Shown here: positions 43,381 through 58,300 of the stretch, piece by piece
How positions within the stretch are numbered: position 1 is the stretch's first letter
Layout of the letters: each line of letters starts with the position of its first letter
Notes under the pieces: generated by a model
The model's input: the letters and a program-made list of their open reading frames with translations, nothing else
Databases searched by the model: none
What the model was told of the DNA's origin: nothing
Position numbers and translations under genes: made by a program
Source: Phytophthora hibernalis
Lineage: Eukaryota > Oomycota > Peronosporomycetes > Peronosporales > Peronosporaceae
Direction of reading: 5' to 3'
Length of the DNA: 64,000 nt
Assembly (NCBI GenBank): GCA_012656075.1
Contig: JAAKBF010000324.1
Coordinates: forward strand, 1 to 64,000

Positions 43381-46300
43381 AGATTTAAGTTGGTTTCATC
43401 CATGTACAGGATCACCTTTCCCATGGCCTGGTACTGCTGAAGTTGAGCAAGACATTCACGATGGTTTTGCTTGACCACAGATTTAAGTTGGTTTCATCCA
43501 TGTACAGGATCACCTTTCCCATGGCCTGGTACTGCTGAAGTTGAGCAAGACATTCACGATGGTTTTGCTTGACCACAGATTTAAGTTGGTTTCATCCATG
43601 TACAGGATCACCTTTCCCATGGCCTGGTACTGCTGAAGTTGAGCAAGACATTCACGATGGTTTTGCTTGACCACAGATTTAAGTTGGTTTCATCCATGTA
43701 CAGGATCACCTTTCCCATGGCCTGGTACTGCTGAAGTTGAGCAAGACATTCACGATGGTTTTGCTTGACCACAGATTTAAGTTGGTTTCATCCATGTACA
43801 GGATCACCTTTCCCATGGCCTGGTACTGCTGAAGTTGAGCAAGACATTCACGACGTTTTTGCTTGACCACAGATTTAAGTTGGTTTCATCCATGTACAGG
43901 ATCACCTTTCCCATGGCCTGGTACTGCTGAAGTTGAGCAAGACATTCACGATGGTTTTGCTTGACCACAGATTTAAGTTGGTTTCATCCATGTACAGGAT
44001 CACCTTTCCCATGGCCTGGTACTGCTGAAGTTGAGCAAGACATTCACGATGGTTTTGCTTGACCACAGATTTAAGTTGGTTTCATCCATGTACAGGATCA
44101 CCTTTCCCATGGCCTGGTACTGCTGAAGTTGAGCAAGACATTCACGATGGTTTTGCTTGACCACAGATTTAAGTTGGTTTAATCCATGTACAGGATCACC
44201 TTTCCCATGGCCTGGTACTGCTGAAGTTGAGCAAGACATTCACGACGTTTTTGCTTGACCACAGACTTAAGTTGGTTTCATCCATGTACAGGATCACCTT
44301 TCCCATGGCCTGGTACTGCTGAAGTTGAGCAAGACATTCACGATGGTTTTGCTTGACCACAGATTTAAGTTGGTTTCATCCATGTACAGGATCACCTTTC
44401 CCATGGCCTGGTACTGCTGAAGTTGAGCAAGACATTCACGATGGTTTTGCTTGACCACAGATTTAAGTTGGTTTCATCCATGTACAGGATCACCTTTCCC
44501 ATGGCCTGGTACTGCTGAAGTTGAGCAAGACATTCACGATGGTTTTGCTTGACCACAGATTTAAGTTGGTTTCATCCATGTACAGGATCACCTTTCCCAT
44601 GGCCTGGTACTGCTGAAGTTGAGCAAGACATTCACGATGGTTTTGCTTGACCACAGATTTAAGTTGGTTTCATCCATGTACAGGATCACCTTTCCCATGG
44701 CCTGGTACTGCTGAAGTTGAGCAAGACATTCACGACGTTTTTGCTTGACCACAGATTTAAGTTGGTTTCATCCATGTACAGGATCACCTTTCCCATGGCC
44801 TGGTACTGCTGAAGTTGAGCAAGACATTCACGATGGTTTTGCTTGACCACAGATTTAAGTTGGTTTCATCCATGTACAGGATCACCTTTCCCATGGCCTG
44901 GTACTGCTGAAGTTGAGCAAGACATTCACGATGGTTTTGCTTGACCACAGATTTAAGTTGGTTTCATCCATGTACAGGATCACCTTTCCCATGGCCTGGT
45001 ACTGCTGAAGTTGAGCAAGACATTCACGATGGTTTTGCTTGACCACAGATTTAAGTTGGTTTCATCCATGTACAGGATCACCTTTCCCATGGCCTGGTAC
45101 TGCTGAAGTTGAGCAAGACATTCACGATGGTTTTGCTTGACCACAGATTTAAGTTGGTTTAATCCATGTACAGGATCACCTTTCCCATGGCCTGGTACTG
45201 CTGAAGTTGAGCAAGACATTCACGACGTTTTTGCTTGACCACAGACTTAAGTTGGTTTCATCCATGTACAGGATCACCTTTCCCATGGCCTGGTACTGCT
45301 GAAGTTGAGCAAGACATTCACGATGGTTTTGCTTGACCACAGATTTAAGTTGGTTTCATCCATGTACAGGATCACCTTTCCCATGGCCTGGTACTGCTGA
45401 AGTTGAGCAAGACATTCACGATGGTTTTGCTTGACCACAGATTTAAGTTGGTTTCATCCATGTACAGGATCACCTTTCCCATGGCCTGGTACTGCTGAAG
45501 TTGAGCAAGACATTCACGATGGTTTTGCTTGACCACAGATTTAAGTTGGTTTCATCCATGTACAGGATCACCTTTCCCATGGCCTGGTACTGCTGAAGTT
45601 GAGCAAGACATTCACGACGTTTTTGCTTGACCACAGATTTAAGTTGGTTTCATCCATGTACAGGATCACCTTTCCCATGGCCTGGTACTGCTGAAGTTGA
45701 GCAAGACATTCACGATGGTTTTGCTTGACCACAGATTTAAGTTGGTTTCATCCATGTACAGGATCACCTTTCCCATGGCCTGGTACTGCTGAAGTTGAGC
45801 AAGACATTCACGATGGTTTTGCTTGACCACAGATTTAAGTTGGTTTCATCCATGTACAGGATCACCTTTCCCATGGCCTGGTACTGCTGAAGTTGAGCAA
45901 GACATTCACGATGTTTTTGCTTGACCACAGATTTAAGTTGGTTTCATCCATGTACAGGATCACCTTTCCCATGGCCTGGTACTGCTGAAGTTGAGCAAGA
46001 CATTCACGATGGTTTTGCTTGACCACAGATTTAAGTTGGTTTCATCCATGTACAGGATCACCTTTCCCATGGCCTGGTACTGCTGAAGTTGAGCAAGACA
46101 TTCACGATGGTTTTGCTTGACCACAGATTTAAGTTGGTTTCATCCATGTACAGGATCACCTTTCCCATGGCCTGGTACTGCTGAAGTTGAGCAAGACATT
46201 CACGATGGTTTTGCTTGACCACAGATTTAAGTTGGTTTAATCCATGTACAGGATCACCTTTCCCATGGCCTGGTACTGCTGAAGTTGAGCAAGACATTCA

Positions 46301-49300
46301 CGACGTTTTTGCTTGACCACAGACTTAAGTTGGTTTCATCCATGTACAGGATCACCTTTCCCATGGCCTGGTACTGCTGAAGTTGAGCAAGACATTCACG
46401 ATGGTTTTGCTTGACCACAGATTTAAGTTGGTTTAATCCATGTACAGGATCACCTTTCCCATGGCCTGGTACTGCTGAAGTTGAGCAAGACATTCACGAC
46501 GTTTTTGCTTGACCACAGACTTAAGTTGGTTTCATCCATGTACAGGATCACCTTTCCCATGGCCTGGTACTGCTGAAGTTGAGCAAGACATTCACGATGG
46601 TTTTGCTTGACCACAGATTTAAGTTGGTTTCATCCATGTACAGGATCACCTTTCCCATGGCCTGGTACTGCTGAAGTTGAGCAAGACATTCACGATGTTT
46701 TTGCTTGACCACAGACTTAAGTTGGTTTCATCCATGTACAGGATCACCTTTCCCATGGCCTGGTACTGCTGAAGTTGAGCAAGACATTCACGATGGTTTT
46801 GCTTGACCACAGATTTAAGTTGGTTTCATCCATGTACAGGATCACCTTTCCCATGGCCTGGTACTGCTGAAGTTGAGCAAGACATTCACGATGGTTTTGC
46901 TTGACCACAGATTTAAGTTGGTTTCATCCATGTACAGGATCACCTTTCCCATGGCCTGGTACTGCTGAAGTTGAGCAAGACATTCACGATGGTTTTGCTT
47001 GACCACAGATTTAAGTTGGTTTCATCCATGTACAGGATCACCTTTCCCATGGCCTGGTACTGCTGAAGTTGAGCAAGACATTCACGACGTTTTTGCTTGA
47101 CCACAGATTTAAGTTGGTTTCATCCATGTACAGGATCACCTTTCCCATGGCCTGGTACTGCTGAAGTTGAGCAAGACATTCACGATGGTTTTGCTTGACC
47201 ACAGATTTAAGTTGGTTTCATCCATGTACAGGATCACCTTTCCCATGGCCTGGTACTGCTGAAGTTGAGCAAGACATTCACGATGGTTTTGCTTGACCAC
47301 AGATTTAAGTTGGTTTCATCCATGTACAGGATCACCTTTCCCATGGCCTGGTACTGCTGAAGTTGAGCAAGACATTCACGACGTTTTTGCTTGACCACAG
47401 ATTTAAGTTGGTTTCATCCATGTACAGGATCACCTTTCCCATGGCCTGGTACTGCTGAAGTTGAGCAAGACATTCACGACGGTTTTGCTTGACCACAGAT
47501 TTAAGTTGGTTTCATCCATGTACAGGATCACCTTTCCCATGGCCTGGTACTGCTGAAGTTGAGCAAGACATTCACGACGTTTTTGCTTGACCACAGATTT
47601 AAGTTGGTTTCATCCATGTACAGGATCACCTTTCCCATGGCCTGGTACTGCTGAAGTTGAGCAAGACATTCACGATGGTTTTGCTTGACCACAGATTTAA
47701 GTTGGTTTCATCCATGTACAGGATCACCTTTCCCATGGCCTGGTACTGCTGAAGTTGAGCAAGACATTCACGATGGTTTTGCTTGACCACAGATTTAAGT
47801 TGGTTTCATCCATGTACAGGATCACCTTTCCCATGGCCTGGTACTGCTGAAGTTGAGCAAGACATTCACGACGTTTTTGCTTGACCACAGATTTAAGTTG
47901 GTTTCATCCATGTACAGGATCACCTTTCCCATGGCCTGGTACTGCTGAAGTTGAGCAAGACATTCACGATGGTTTTGCTTGACCACAGATTTAAGTTGGT
48001 TTCATCCATGTACAGGATCACCTTCCCATGGCCTGGTACTGCTGAAGTTGAGCAAGACATTCACGATGGTTTTGCTTGACCACAGATTTAAGTTGGTTTC
48101 ATCCATGTACAGGATCACCTTTCCCATGGCCTGGTACTGCTGAAGTTGAGCAAGACATTCACGATGGTTTTGCTTGACCACAGATTTAAGTTGGTTTCAT
48201 CCATGTACAGGATCACCTTTCCCATGGCCTGGTACTGCTGAAGTTGAGCAAGACATTCACGACGTTTTTGCTTGACCACAGATTTAAGTTGGTTTCATCC
48301 ATGTACAGGATCACCTTTCCCATGGCCTGGTACTGCTGAAGTTGAGCAAGACATTCACGACGTTTTTGCTTGACCACAGATTTAAGTTGGTTTCATCCAT
48401 GTACAGGATCACCTTTCCCATGGCCTGGTACTGCTGAAGTTGAGCAAGACATTCACGATGGTTTTGCTTGACCACAGATTTAAGTTGGTTTCATCCATGT
48501 ACAGGATCACCTTTCCCATGGCCTGGTACTGCTGAAGTTGAGCAAGACATTCACGATGGTTTTGCTTGACCACAGATTTAAGTTGGTTTCATCCATGTAC
48601 AGGATCACCTTTCCCATGGCCTGGTACTGCTGAAGTTGAGCAAGACATTCACGATGGTTTTGCTTGACCACAGATTTAAGTTGGTTTCATCCATGTACAG
48701 GATCACCTTTCCCATGGCCTGGTACTGCTGAAGTTGAGCAAGACATTCACGACGTTTTTGCTTGACCACAGACTTAAGTTGGTTTCATCCATGTACAGGA
48801 TCACCTTTCCCATGGCCTGGTACTGCTGAAGTTGAGCAAGACATTCACGATGGTTTTGCTTGACCACAGATTTAAGTTGGTTTCATCCATGTACAGGATC
48901 ACCTTTCCCATGGCCTGGTACTGCTGAAGTTGAGCAAGACATTCACGATGGTTTTGCTTGACCACAGATTTAAGTTGGTTTCATCCATGTACAGGATCAC
49001 CTTTCCCATGGCCTGGTACTGCTGAAGTTGAGCAAGACATTCACGATGGTTTTGCTTGACCACAGATTTAAGTTGGTTTCATCCATGTACAGGATCACCT
49101 TTCCCATGGCCTGGTACTGCTGAAGTTGAGCAAGACATTCACGACGTTTTTGCTTGACCACAGATTTAAGTTGGTTTCATCCATGTACAGGATCACCTTT
49201 CCCATGGCCTGGTACTGCTGAAGTTGAGCAAGACATTCACGATGGTTTTGCTTGACCACAGATTTAAGTTGGTTTCATCCATGTACAGGATCACCTTTCC

Positions 49301-52300
49301 CATGGCCTGGTACTGCTGAAGTTGAGCAAGACATTCACGATGGTTTTGCTTGACCACAGATTTAAGTTGGTTTCATCCATGTACAGGATCACCTTTCCCA
49401 TGGCCTGGTACTGCTGAAGTTGAGCAAGACATTCACGATGGTTTTGCTTGACCACAGATTTAAGTTGGTTTCATCCATGTACAGGATCACCTTTCCCATG
49501 GCCTGGTACTGCTGAAGTTGAGCAAGACATTCACGATGGTTTTGCTTGACCACAGATTTAAGTTGGTTTCATCCATGTACAGGATCACCTTTCCCATGGC
49601 CTGGTACTGCTGAAGTTGAGCAAGACATTCACGATGGTTTTGCTTGACCACAGATTTAAGTTGGTTTCATCCATGTACAGGATCACCTTTCCCATGGCCT
49701 GGTACTGCTGAAGTTGAGCAAGACATTCACGATGGTTTTGCTTGACCACAGATTTAAGTTGGTTTCATCCATGTACAGGATCACCTTTCCCATGGCCTGG
49801 TACTGCTGAAGTTGAGCAAGACATTCACGACGTTTTTGCTTGACCACAGATTTAAGTTGGTTTCATCCATGTACAGGATCACCTTTCCCATGGCCTGGTA
49901 CTGCTGAAGTTGAGCAAGACATTCACGATGGTTTTGCTTGACCACAGATTTAAGTTGGTTTCATCCATGTACAGGATCACCTTTCCCATGGCCTGGTACT
50001 GCTGAAGTTGAGCAAGACATTCACGATGGTTTTGCTTGACCACAGATTTAAGTTGGTTTCATCCATGTACAGGATCACCTTTCCCATGGCCTGGTACTGC
50101 TGAAGTTGAGCAAGACATTCACGATGGTTTTGCTTGACCACAGATTTAAGTTGGTTTCATCCATGTACAGGATCACCTTTCCCATGGCCTGGTACTGCTG
50201 AAGTTGAGCAAGACATTCACGATGTTTTTGCTTGACCACAGATTTAAGTTGGTTTCATCCATGTACAGGATCACCTTTCCCATGGCCTGGTACTGCTGAA
50301 GTTGAGCAAGACATTCACGACGTTTTTGCTTGACCACAGATTTAAGTTGGTTTCATCCATGTACAGGATCACCTTTCCCATGGCCTGGTACTGCTGAAGT
50401 TGAGCAAGACATTCACGATGGTTTTGCTTGACCACAGATTTAAGTTGGTTTCATCCATGTACAGGATCACCTTTCCCATGGCCTGGTACTGCTGAAGTTG
50501 AGCAAGACATTCACGATGGTTTTGCTTGACCACAGATTTAAGTTGGTTTCATCCATGTACAGGATCACCTTTCCCATGGCCTGGTACTGCTGAAGTTGAG
50601 CAAGACATTCACGATGTTTTTGCTTGACCACAGATTTAAGTTGGTTTCATCCATGTACAGGATCACCTTTCCCATGGCCTGGTACTGCTGAAGTTGAGCA
50701 AGACATTCACGATGGTTTTGCTTGACCACAGATTTAAGTTGGTTTCATCCATGTACAGGATCACCTTTCCCATGGCCTGGTACTGCTGAAGTTGAGCAAG
50801 ACATTCACGATGGTTTTGCTTGACCACAGATTTAAGTTGGTTTCATCCATGTACAGGATCACCTTTCCCATGGCCTGGTACTGCTGAAGTTGAGCAAGAC
50901 ATTCACGACGTTTTGCTTGACCACAGATTTAAGTTGGTTTCATCCATGTACAGGATCACCTTTCCCATGGCCTGGTACTGCTGAAGTTGAGCAAGACATT
51001 CACGATGTTTTTGCTTGACCACAGATTTAAGTTGGTTTCATCCATGTACAGGATCACCTTTCCCATGGCCTGGTACTGCTGAAGTTGAGCAAGACATTCA
51101 CGATGGTTTTGCTTGACCACAGATTTAAGTTGGTTTCATCCATGTACAGGATCACCTTTCCCATGGCCTGGTACTGCTGAAGTTGAGCAAGACATTCACG
51201 ATGGTTTTGCTTGACCACAGATTTAAGTTGGTTTCATCCATGTACAGGATCACCTTTCCCATGGCCTGGTACTGCTGAAGTTGAGCAAGACATTCACGAT
51301 GGTTTTGCTTGACCACAGATTTAAGTTGGTTTCATCCATGTACAGGATCACCTTTCCCATGGCCTGGTACTGTTGAAGTTGAGCAAGACATTCACGACGT
51401 TTTTGCTTGACCACAGATTTAAGTTGGTTTCATCCATGTACAGGATCACCTTTCCCATGGCCTGGTACTGCTGAAGTTGAGCAAGACATTCACGATGGTT
51501 TTGCTTGACCACAGATTTAAGTTGGTTTCATCCATGTACAGGATCACCTTTCCCATGGCCTGGTACTGCTGAAGTTGAGCAAGACATTCACGATGGTTTT
51601 GCTTGACCACAGATTTAAGTTGGTTTCATCCATGTACAGGATCACCTTTCCCATGGCCTGGTACTGCTGAAGTTGAGCAAGACATTCACGATGGTTTTGC
51701 TTGACCACAGATTTAAGTTGGTTTCATCCATGTACAGGATCACCTTTCCCATGGCCTGGTACTGCTGAAGTTGAGCAAGACATTCACGATGATTTTGCTT
51801 GACCACAGATTTAAGTTGGTTTCATCCATGTACAGGATCACCTTTCCCATGGCCTGGTACTGCTGAAGTTGAGCAAGACATTCACGATGGTTTTGCTTGA
51901 CCACAGATTTAAGTTGGTTTCATCCATGTACAGGATCACCTTTCCCATGGCCTGGTACTGCTGAAGTTGAGCAAGACATTCACGATGGTTTTGCTTGACC
52001 ACAGACTTAAGTTGGTTTCATCCATGTACAGGATCACCTTTCCCATGGCCTGGTACTGCTGAAGTTGAGCAAGACATTCACGATGTTTTTGCTTGACCAC
52101 AGATTTAAGTTGGTTTCATCCATGTACAGGATCACCTTTCCCATGGCCTGGTACTGCTGAAGTTGAGCAAGACATTCACGATGGTTTTGCTTGACCACAG
52201 ATTTAAGTTGGTTTCATCCATGTACAGGATCACCTTTCCCATGGCCTGGTACTGCTGAAGTTGAGCAAGACATTCACGATGGTTTTGCTTGACCACAGAT

Positions 52301-55300
52301 TTAAGTTGGTTTCATCCATGTACAGGATCACCTTTCCCATGGCCTGGTACTGCTGAAGTTGAGCAAGACATTCACGATGGTTTTGCTTGACCACAGATTT
52401 AAGTTGGTTTCATCCATGTACAGGATCACCTTTCCCATGGCCTGGTACTGCTGAAGTTGAGCAAGACATTCACGACGTTTTTGCTTGACCACAGATTTAA
52501 GTTGGTTTCATCCATGTACAGGATCACCTTTCCCATGGCCTGGTACTGCTGAAGTTGAGCAAGACATTCACGATGGTTTTGCTTGACCACAGATTTAAGT
52601 TGGTTTCATCCATGTACAGGATCACCTTTCCCATGGCCTGGTACTGCTGAAGTTGAGCAAGACATTCACGATGGTTTTGCTTGACCACAGATTTAAGTTG
52701 GTTTCATCCATGTACAGGATCACCTTTCCCATGGCCTGGTACTGCTGAAGTTGAGCAAGACATTCACGATGGTTTTGCTTGACCACAGATTTAAGTTGGT
52801 TTCATCCATGTACAGGATCACCTTTCCCATGGCCTGGTACTGCTGAAGTTGAGCAAGACATTCACGATGGTTTTGCTTGACCACAGATTTAAGTTGGTTT
52901 CATCCATGTACAGGATCACCTTTCCCATGGCCTGGTACTGCTGAAGTTGAGCAAGACATTCACGATGGTTTTGCTTGACCACAGATTTAAGTTGGTTTCA
53001 TCCATGTACAGGATCACCTTTCCCATGGCCTGGTACTGCTGAAGTTGAGCAAGACATTCACGACGTTTTTGCTTGACCACAGATTTAAGTTGGTTTCATC
53101 CATGTACAGGATCACCTTTCCCATGGCCTGGTACTGCTGAAGTTGAGCAAGACATTCACGACGTTTTGCTTGACCACAGATTTAAGTTGGTTTCATCCAT
53201 GTACAGGATCACCTTCCCATGGCCTGGTACTGCTGAAGTTGAGCAAGACATTCACGATGGTTTTGCTTGACCACAGATTTAAGTTGGTTTCATCCATGTA
53301 CAGGATCACCTTTCCCATGGCCTGGTACTGCTGAAGTTGAGCAAGACATTCACGATGGTTTTGCTTGACCACAGATTTAAGTTGGTTTCATCCATGTACA
53401 GGATCACCTTTCCCATGGCCTGGTACTGCTGAAGTTGAGCAAGACATTCACGATGGTTTTGCTTGACCACAGATTTAAGTTGGTTTCATCCATGTACAGG
53501 ATCACCTTTCCCATGGCCTGGTACTGCTGAAGTTGAGCAAGACATTCACGATGTTTTGCTTGACCACAGATTTAAGTTGGTTTCATCCATGTACAGGATC
53601 ACCTTTCCCATGGCCTGGTACTGCTGAAGTTGAGCAAGACATTCACGATGGTTTTGCTTGACCACAGATTTAAGTTGGTTTCATCCATGTACAGGATCAC
53701 CTTTCCCATGGCCTGGTACTGCTGAAGTTGAGCAAGACATTCACGATGGTTTTGCTTGACCACAGATTTAAGTTGGTTTCATCCATGTACAGGATCACCT
53801 TTCCCATGGCCTGGTACTGCTGAAGTTGAGCAAGACATTCACGATGGTTTTGCTTGACCACAGATTTAAGTTGGTTTCATCCATGTACAGGATCACCTTT
53901 CCCATGGCCTGGTACTGCTGAAGTTGAGCAAGACATTCACGACGTTTTTGCTTGACCACAGATTTAAGTTGGTTTCATCCATGTACAGGATCACCTTTCC
54001 CATGGCCTGGTACTGCTGAAGTTGAGCAAGACATTCACGATGGTTTTGCTTGACCACAGATTTAAGTTGGTTTCATCCATGTACAGGATCACCTTTCCCA
54101 TGGCCTGGTACTGCTGAAGTTGAGCAAGACATTCACGATGTTTTTGCTTGACCACAGATTTAAGTTGGTTTCATCCATGTACAGGATCACCTTTCCCATG
54201 GCCTGGTACTGCTGAAGTTGAGCAAGACATTCACGATGGTTTTGCTTGACCACAGATTTAAGTTGGTTTCATCCATGTACAGGATCACCTTTCCCATGGC
54301 CTGGTACTGCTGAAGTTGAGCAAGACATTCACGATGTTTTTGCTTGACCACAGATTTAAGTTGGTTTCATCCATGTACAGGATCACCTTTCCCATGGCCT
54401 GGTACTGCTGAAGTTGAGCAAGACATTCACGATGGTTTTGCTTGACCACAGATTTAAGTTGGTTTCATCCATGTACAGGATCACCTTTCCCATGGCCTGG
54501 TACTGCTGGAAGTTGAGCAAGACATTCACGATGTTTTGCTTGACCACAGATTTAAGTTGGTTTCATCCATGTACAGGATCACCTTTCCCATGGCCTGGTA
54601 CTGCTGAAGTTGAGCAAGACATTCACGATGGTTTTGCTTGACCACAGATTTAAGTTGGTTTCATCCATGTACAGGATCACCTTTCCCATGGCCTGGTACT
54701 GCTGAAGTTGAGCAAGACATTCACGATGTTTTTGCTTGACCACAGATTTAAGTTGGTTTCATCCATGTACAGGATCACCTTTCCCATGGCCTGGTACTGC
54801 TGAAGTTGAGCAAGACATTCACGATGGTTTTGCTTGACCACAGATTTAAGTTGGTTTCATCCATGTACAGGATCACCTTTCCCATGGCCTGGTACTGCTG
54901 AAGTTGAGCAAGACATTCACGATGGTTTTGCTTGACCACAGATTTAAGTTGGTTTCATCCATGTACAGGATCACCTTTCCCATGGCCTGGTACTGCTGAA
55001 GTTGAGCAAGACATTCACGACGTTTTTGCTTGACCACAGATTTAAGTTGGTTTCATCCATGTACAGGATCACCTTTCCCATGGCCTGGTACTGCTGAAGG
55101 AGCAAGACATTCACGATGGTTTTGCTTGACCACAGATTTAAGTTGGTTTCATCCATGTACAGGATCACCTTTCCCATGGCCTGGTACTGCTGAAGTTGAG
55201 CAAGACATTCACGATGGTTTTGCTTGACCACAGATTTAAGTTGGTTTCATCCATGTACAGGATCACCTTTCCCATGGCCTGGTACTGCTGAAGTTGAGCA

Positions 55301-58300
55301 AGACATTCACGATGTTTTTGCTTGACCACAGATTTAAGTTGGTTTCATCCATGTACAGGATCACCTTTCCCATGGCCTGGTACTGCTGAAGTTGAGCAAG
55401 ACATTCACGATGGTTTTGCTTGACCACAGATTTAAGTTGGTTTCATCCATGTACAGGATCACCTTTCCCATGGCCTGGTACTGCTGAAGTTGAGCAAGAC
55501 ATTCACGATGGTTTTGCTTGACCACAGATTTAAGTTGGTTTCATCCATGTACAGGATCACCTTTCCCATGGCCTGGTACTGCTGAAGTTGAGCAAGACAT
55601 TCACGATGGTTTTGCTTGACCACAGATTTAAGCTGGTTTCATCCATGTACAGGATCACCTTTCCCATGGCCTGGTACTGCTGAAGTTGAGCAAGACATTC
55701 ACGACGGTTTTGCTTGACCACAGATTTAAGTTGGTTTCATCCATGTACAGGATCACCTTTCCCATGGCCTGGTACTGCTGAAGTTGAGCAAGACATTCAC
55801 GATGGTTTTGCTTGACCACAGATTTAAGTTGGTTTCATCCATGTACAGGATCACCTTTCCCATGGCCTGGTACTGCTGAAGTTGAGCAAGACATTCACGA
55901 TGGTTTTGCTTGACCACAGATTTAAGTTGGTTTCATCCATGTACAGGATCACCTTTCCCATGGCCTGGTACTGCTGAAGTTGAGCAAGACATTCACGATG
56001 GTTTTGCTTGACCACAGATTTAAGTTGGTTTCATCCATGTACAGGATCACCTTTCCCATGGCCTGGTACTGCTGAAGTTGAGCAAGACATTCACGACGTT
56101 TTTGCTTGACCACAGATTTAAGTTGGTTTCATCCATGTACAGGATCACCTTTCCCATGGCCTGGTACTGCTGAAGTTGAGCAAGACATTCACGACGTTTT
56201 TGCTTGACCACAGATTTAAGTTGGTTTCATCCATGTACAGGATCACCTTTCCCATGGCCTGGTACTGCTGAAGTTGAGCAAGACATTCACAGATGGTTTT
56301 GCTTGACCACAGATTTAAGTTGGTTTCATCCATGTACAGGATCACCTTTCCCATGGCCTGGTACTGCTGAAGTTGAGCAAGACATTCACGATGGTTTTGC
56401 TTGACCACAGATTTAAGTTGGTTTCATCCATGTACAGGATCACCTTTCCCATGGCCTGGTACTGCTGAAGTTGAGCAAGACATTCACGACGTTTTGCTTG
56501 ACCACAGATTTAAGTTGGTTTCATCCATGTACAGGATCACCTTTCCCATGGCCTGGTACTGCTGAAGTTGAGCAAGACATTCACGATGGTTTTGCTTGAC
56601 CACAGATTTAAGTTGGTTTCATCCATGTACAGGATCACCTTTCCCATGGCCTGGTACTGCTGAAGTTGAGCAAGACATTCACGACGTTTTGCTTGACCAC
56701 AGACTTAAGTTGGTTTCATCCATGTACAGGATCACCTTTCCCATGGCCTGGTACTGCTGAAGTTGAGCAAGACATTCACGACGTTTTTGCTTGACCACAG
56801 ATTTAAGTTGGTTTCATCCATGTACAGGATCACCTTTCCCATGGCCTGGTACTGCTGAAGTTGAGCAAGACATTCACGATGGTTTTGCTTGACCACAGAT
56901 TTAAGTTGGTTTCATCCATGTACAGGATCACCTTTCCCATGGCCTGGTACTGCTGAAGTTGAGCAAGACATTCACGATGGTTTTGCTTGACCACAGATTT
57001 AAGTTGGTTTCATCCATGTACAGGATCACCTTTCCCATGGCCTGGTACTGCTGAAGTTGAGCAAGACATTCACGATGGTTTTGCTTGACCACAGATTTAA
57101 GTTGGTTTCATCCATGTACAGGATCACCTTTCCCATGGCCTGGTACTGCTGAAGTTGAGCAAGACATTCACGATGGTTTTGCTTGACCACAGATTTAAGT
57201 TGGTTTCATCCATGTACAGGATCACCTTTCCCATGGCCTGGTACTGCTGAAGTTGAGCAAGACATTCACGACGTTTTTGCTTGACCACAGATTTAAGTTG
57301 GTTTCATCCATGTACAGGATCACCTTTCCCATGGCCTGGTACTGCTGAAGTTGAGCAAGACATTCACGATGGTTTTGCTTGACCACAGATTTAAGTTGGT
57401 TTCATCCATGTACAGGATCACCTTTCCCATGGCCTGGTACTGCTGAAGTTGAGCAAGACATTCACGACGTTTTTGCTTGACCACAGATTTAAGTTGGTTT
57501 CATCCATGTACAGGATCACCTTTCCCATGGCCTGGTACTGCTGAAGTTGAGCAAGACATTCACGATGGTTTTGCTTGACCACAGATTTAAGTTGGTTTCA
57601 TCCATGTACAGGATCACCTTTCCCATGGCCTGGTACTGCTGAAGTTGAGCAAGACATTCACGATGTTTTTGCTTGACCACAGATTTAAGTTGGTTTCATC
57701 CATGTACAGGATCACCTTTCCCATGGCCTGGTACTGCTGAAGTTGAGCAAGACATTCACGATGGTTTTGCTTGACCACAGATTTAAGTTGGTTTCATCCA
57801 TGTACAGGATCACCTTTCCCATGGCCTGGTACTGCTGAAGTTGAGCAAGACATTCACGATGGTTTTGCTTGACCACAGATTTAAGTTGGTTTCATCCATG
57901 TACAGGATCACCTTTCCCATGGCCTGGTACTGCTGAAGTTGAGCAAGACATTCACGATGGTTTTGCTTGACCACAGATTTAAGTTGGTTTCATCCATGTA
58001 CAGGATCACCTTTCCCATGGCCTGGTACTGCTGAAGTTGAGCAAGACATTCACGATGGTTTTGCTTGACCACAGATTTAAGTTGGTTTCATCCATGTACA
58101 GGATCACCTTTCCCATGGCCTGGTACTGCTGAAGTTGAGCAAGACATTCACGATGGTTTTGCTTGACCACAGATTTAAGTTGGTTTCATCCATGTACAGG
58201 ATCACCTTTCCCATGGCCTGGTACTGCTGAAGTTGAGCAAGACATTCACGATGGTTTTGCTTGACCACAGATTTAAGTTGGTTTCATCCATGTACAGGAT

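Noticed and set aside
53073..53334. Short open frames across the 98-bp array on both strands
   Set aside because: The unit is not a multiple of three, stops recur, and longer frames exist only where a one-base indel happens to bridge units. They are fragments of the transposase translation or its antisense.
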